Assembly (NCBI GenBank): GCA_902784015.1
Contig: CACZTC010000035.1
Span: forward strand, 1-8,731
DNA from: an uncultured Erysipelotrichaceae bacterium
GTDB lineage: Bacteria; Bacillota_I; Bacilli_A; Erysipelotrichales; Erysipelotrichaceae
Length of the DNA stretch: 8,731 nt
Direction: 5' to 3'
In this document: positions 6,802 through 8,731 of the stretch, one piece after another
How positions within the stretch are numbered: the stretch's first letter is position 1
Layout: every line of letters begins with the position of its first letter
The notes under the pieces: generated by a model
Told to the model about the DNA's origin: nothing
What the model saw: only the letters and a program-made list of their open reading frames with translations
Databases searched by the model: none
Made by a program: the position numbers and the translations under genes

Positions 6802-7231
6802 AGATTATTATGTAATACATAAAAAGATGTTACCAGAATATATTGATAAAGTTATCTATGCTCGTAATCTATTAGAGAATCATGAAGTAGAAACAGTAAT
6901 TGAAGCAGTAAAGAAAGCTGGTATATCTAGAAATACTTATTATAAATATAAAGATTATGTTTATGAGAAGAATAATGATGATATTAAAAAACATGCCATC
7001 ATATCTTTAATATTAAAAGATGAGCGTGGGGCTTTATCATCTGTAATTAATATATTAAGTAATATGAATATAAATATATTAACTATATCCCAAGCTCTTC
7101 CAGTCGCGAATAAAGCTAATGTCTTAATATCTTTAGATATAACTCATATCAAAGGAACGATTGATGATTTACTTAAAAATCTTAAGAATCTTCCTCATAC
7201 TAGAAGCATCCATTTAGATGCGCTAGAATAA
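6794..7231 (+). CDS. ACT-domain protein, PheB/UPF0735-like, with helix-turn-helix-like N-terminus
   Basis: This 145-residue protein resembles the small ACT proteins of Bacillota annotated as PheB or UPF0735. The N-terminus (YYVIHKKMLPEYIDKV) is typical of that group. Residues about 32-54 (TVIEAVKKAGISRN, then TYYKYKDY) look like a helix-turn-helix. An ACT domain fills about residues 68-144: LKDERGALSSVINILS at 74-89 is the usual strand-loop-helix with the ligand-site glycine, and NINILTISQALP (92-103) is the second strand. ACT domains bind amino acids. Some family members are named chorismate mutase, but no catalytic evidence is visible here. Its place directly after thrB, with eight bases of overlap and AGAGG at 6783-6787, suggests sensing of threonine or a related metabolite. 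It could act as a regulator of this locus or as a partner of the short Hom; both are inference. Confidence 0.85.
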   Translation: MNKDYYVIHKKMLPEYIDKVIYARNLLENHEVETVIEAVKKAGISRNTYYKYKDYVYEKNNDDIKKHAIISLILKDERGALSSVINILSNMNINILTISQALPVANKANVLISLDITHIKGTIDDLLKNLKNLPHTRSIHLDALE

Positions 7232-7235
7232 TTAC

Positions 7236-7634
7236 ATGAATATATTAAAGAAAATCTTCTTAGGTTTCTCTGCTTTTATTACAGGAACTATGGCCCTAGC
7301 TATAGCTGATATCATTTTAGATGGTGGTCTTAGTTTTCTTTCTTTAGGAATGTTAGCTTTATTTACTTTTTTAACTGTTTTCCAAATAAAGAAAATAATA
7401 ACTTCAGATAAAGTAGAAAATGAAATAAGAGACGCACGATATGAAGATGCATATCGCAAAGGCAGAGAAATGGTAAATCGCGCATATGATGAAAAAGTTA
7501 ATAAATTAACAGATGCCGAGCTTAAAGCTGAATTAGAAAAATCTTTAGATGAAGTTGATATAGAGCCTGAAGAATTATCAGAAATGTTGAAAGACAAGAC
7601 CCAACAAGAAGTCACTCAAAAAGCCGATTATTAG
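7236..7634 (+). CDS. Small membrane protein of unknown function
   Basis: This 132-residue protein is not recognised. Two hydrophobic segments, at about residues 7-28 and 32-50, would form a membrane hairpin. A charged, helix-prone cytoplasmic tail follows from about 52 to 132, with Lys/Arg-rich and then Glu-rich stretches. The two helices are joined by a very short turn (LDGGL), and both ends would lie on the same side of the membrane. The start is four bases after the stop of the ACT-protein gene, and I see no good Shine-Dalgarno site. Translation is probably coupled to the gene before. It is the last gene of the thrC operon and ends in TAG inside the loop of a bidirectional terminator. Placement suggests co-expression with threonine genes but does not show a role. 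A transporter is unlikely at this size. Confidence 0.75.
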   Translation: MNILKKIFLGFSAFITGTMALAIADIILDGGLSFLSLGMLALFTFLTVFQIKKIITSDKVENEIRDARYEDAYRKGREMVNRAYDEKVNKLTDAELKAELEKSLDEVDIEPEELSEMLKDKTQQEVTQKADY

Positions 7635-7644
7635 TCGGCTTTTT
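7618..7644. terminator. Bidirectional terminator formed by the 3' ends of two convergent genes
   Basis: A perfect 10-bp stem is formed by AAAAAGCCGA (7618-7627) and TCGGCTTTTT (7635-7644), with the loop TTATTAG. Either strand gives a GC-containing hairpin backed by a run of T. The stop codons of both convergent genes lie in the loop: TAG at 7632-7634 on plus and TAA at 7633-7631 on minus. One element therefore ends both transcripts. Confidence 0.9.
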
Positions 7645-8731
7645 CATTCTCTTCTACTTCTTCTTTGACTTCTTCAGTAGCATCTTCAGTTACTTCTTCT
7701 TTTACTTCTTCAACTACTTCGCTTGGTTTTTCTTCTTCTACTTCAATAGGCTTTTCTTCTGGAGCATTTTCAACTTCTTTATCTACTGTGATCTTAGCTT
7801 CCAGTTCAGCTATTTCTTCCTTAAGTTGTTCAATGAAGCTCTTCTTTCTTTCGATTTGATGTTCGATATCACGTATTACATCATAATCATCAGTTTCAAA
7901 TACTTCTTCTTGTAGTTTATTTAATTGTTCACGTTGTGAAGTAATTAATTCATTTTTCTTAACTAATCTTTCTTTGAAACGTTTTTGTGAATCAGCTCTT
8001 TTTCCATCCCAGAAGACATCCTTGATAGATTTTAGCTTTTTCCATAATTCATCATTCTTTTTATAACCCGCAAAGCCGGCATCTTTCCATTCTTTATCGA
8101 TAGCCATCATCGCTTCGGTATTTTCTCTAGAATATTCAGCTGTTTGAGTTATCTCATTAGCACGATTAATAAGTGCTTCTTTTTTGCCAATAGCTTCTTT
8201 ATATTGTTCTTCAAGAGCTTCAAAATATTCTTTTTTATCTTCAAAGAATTTCTTTCTTAAGCCATTGAATTGTTCCCAAAGCTCATCGCCTTTTTCTTTA
8301 CCAGCATAGCCTGCAGCCTTCCATTCTTCCATTAATTTATTCATCTTATCAGCTGCTGATTTAAAATTCTTATTATTATTTACTAATTCCTTAGCACTTT
8401 CAATTAATTCTTCTTTTTTCTGAACTGCTTTAGCTCTATTTTCATCTAGGCTTTTAAAATAATCTCTACGTTTATTATCAAATTGGCGACGAATATTAGA
8501 AAATTCTTTCCATAATGCATTCTCTTTTTCTCCTGCATTACCAATCTCATTCCATTCATCATGGATGGCTTCAAAAGCTTTTCTAGTTTCTTTCCATTTA
8601 TTTGAATCAGCTAATTTTCTTGCTTCTTCTAATAATACTTCTTTTTGAGAAACACGATCATTGATGCGATTGACTTTTGTTTCAAATCTTTCTTTAGCTC
8701 TATCAACTCTATCTTTTAATTCATTTTCTTT
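7631..8731 (-). CDS. DUF349-repeat coiled protein, C-terminal part (5' end outside window)
   Basis: The frame is open from the right edge (8731) to the TAA at 7633-7631, giving 366 visible residues. An ATG at 8344 is internal, because the repeats continue upstream of it. Three DUF349-type repeats are visible, each with a core EW-(N/K)-x-(I/A)-G-x-AG followed by ELW or ALW and a charged helix. The repeat tryptophans are at visible residues 60, 137 and 215, a spacing of 77-78 residues. A long charged helix, probably coiled coil, covers about 225-290. The last 75 residues or so are dominated by Glu with Val, Lys and Pro (repeated EEVKEEV), and are probably disordered. There is no membrane segment in the visible part. 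The function of DUF349 proteins is poorly known, and I infer only a cytoplasmic scaffold-like protein. Its operon context lies beyond the window. Confidence 0.85.
   Translation of the reverse strand, partial: KENELKDRVDRAKERFETKVNRINDRVSQKEVLLEEARKLADSNKWKETRKAFEAIHDEWNEIGNAGEKENALWKEFSNIRRQFDNKRRDYFKSLDENRAKAVQKKEELIESAKELVNNNKNFKSAADKMNKLMEEWKAAGYAGKEKGDELWEQFNGLRKKFFEDKKEYFEALEEQYKEAIGKKEALINRANEITQTAEYSRENTEAMMAIDKEWKDAGFAGYKKNDELWKKLKSIKDVFWDGKRADSQKRFKERLVKKNELITSQREQLNKLQEEVFETDDYDVIRDIEHQIERKKSFIEQLKEEIAELEAKITVDKEVENAPEEKPIEVEEEKPSEVVEEVKEEVTEDATEEVKEEVEENEKAD

Noticed and set aside
7232..7615. A 127-codon minus-strand open frame opposite the small membrane protein
   Set aside because: It has no ribosome-binding site and a serine/lysine-rich composition typical of an antisense shadow. 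The plus-strand frame fits the operon and has clear membrane segments.
7665..7859. A plus-strand open frame rich in serine and threonine
   Set aside because: It is the reverse complement of the GAA-rich tail of the DUF349 protein, and its low-complexity composition follows from that.
1..8731. Use of the mycoplasma code with TGA as tryptophan
   Set aside because: All tryptophans in the conserved enzymes are TGG and full-length frames contain no internal TGA. The absence of TGA among nine stops is too small a sample to mean more.

Overview
The window is AT-rich and tightly packed. Codons are A/T-ending, Shine-Dalgarno sites are of the AGAGG/GGAGG type, and genes overlap by a few bases. Tryptophan is always TGG, and the nine visible stop codons are TAA (eight) or TAG (one), with no TGA. 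The protein types (EcfA-type ATPase, a PheB/UPF0735-like ACT protein, a monofunctional aspartokinase with tandem ACT domains) point to a low-GC Bacillota, probably a Bacilli lineage near Erysipelotrichales or the free-coding relatives of Mollicutes. The reassigned mycoplasma code is not in use. I cannot name a species.

Layout. (1) Positions 1-258, minus strand: the N-terminal third of an ECF-transporter ATPase, cut by the window edge. It has its own close promoter and apparently no leader. (2) Positions 287-308: a rho-independent terminator closing the next minus-strand operon. (3) Positions 310-4371, minus strand: hom - lysC - asd - acidic membrane-anchored protein of unknown function. (4) Positions 4372-4460: an 89-bp divergent control region. 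(5) Positions 4461-7634, plus strand: thrC - thrB - ACT-domain protein - small two-helix membrane protein. (6) Positions 7618-7644: a bidirectional terminator lying inside the 3' ends of two convergent genes. (7) Positions 7631-8731, minus strand: the C-terminal part of a DUF349-repeat protein with a glutamate-rich tail, open at the right edge.

The core of the window is a complete aspartate-to-threonine route in two divergent operons. LysC phosphorylates aspartate, Asd reduces aspartyl phosphate to the semialdehyde, Hom reduces that to homoserine, ThrB phosphorylates homoserine and ThrC makes threonine. No lysine- or methionine-specific gene is present, so the cluster looks dedicated to threonine. 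Hom is short and lacks a recognisable full C-terminal ACT domain. LysC keeps both ACT domains, and a free-standing ACT protein with a helix-turn-helix-like N-terminus is encoded at the end of the thr operon. Both leaders are too short for a T-box, lysine riboswitch or attenuator. Control is therefore likely to be by a repressor at the shared promoter region and by enzyme feedback; this is inference.

I see no mobile elements, CRISPR arrays, tRNAs or rRNAs, and no gene-free stretch over 100 bases. Most of the window is ordinary metabolism. The points most worth a second look are the ACT/HTH protein, the divergent promoter, the leaderless ATPase start and the terminator shared by two coding ends.
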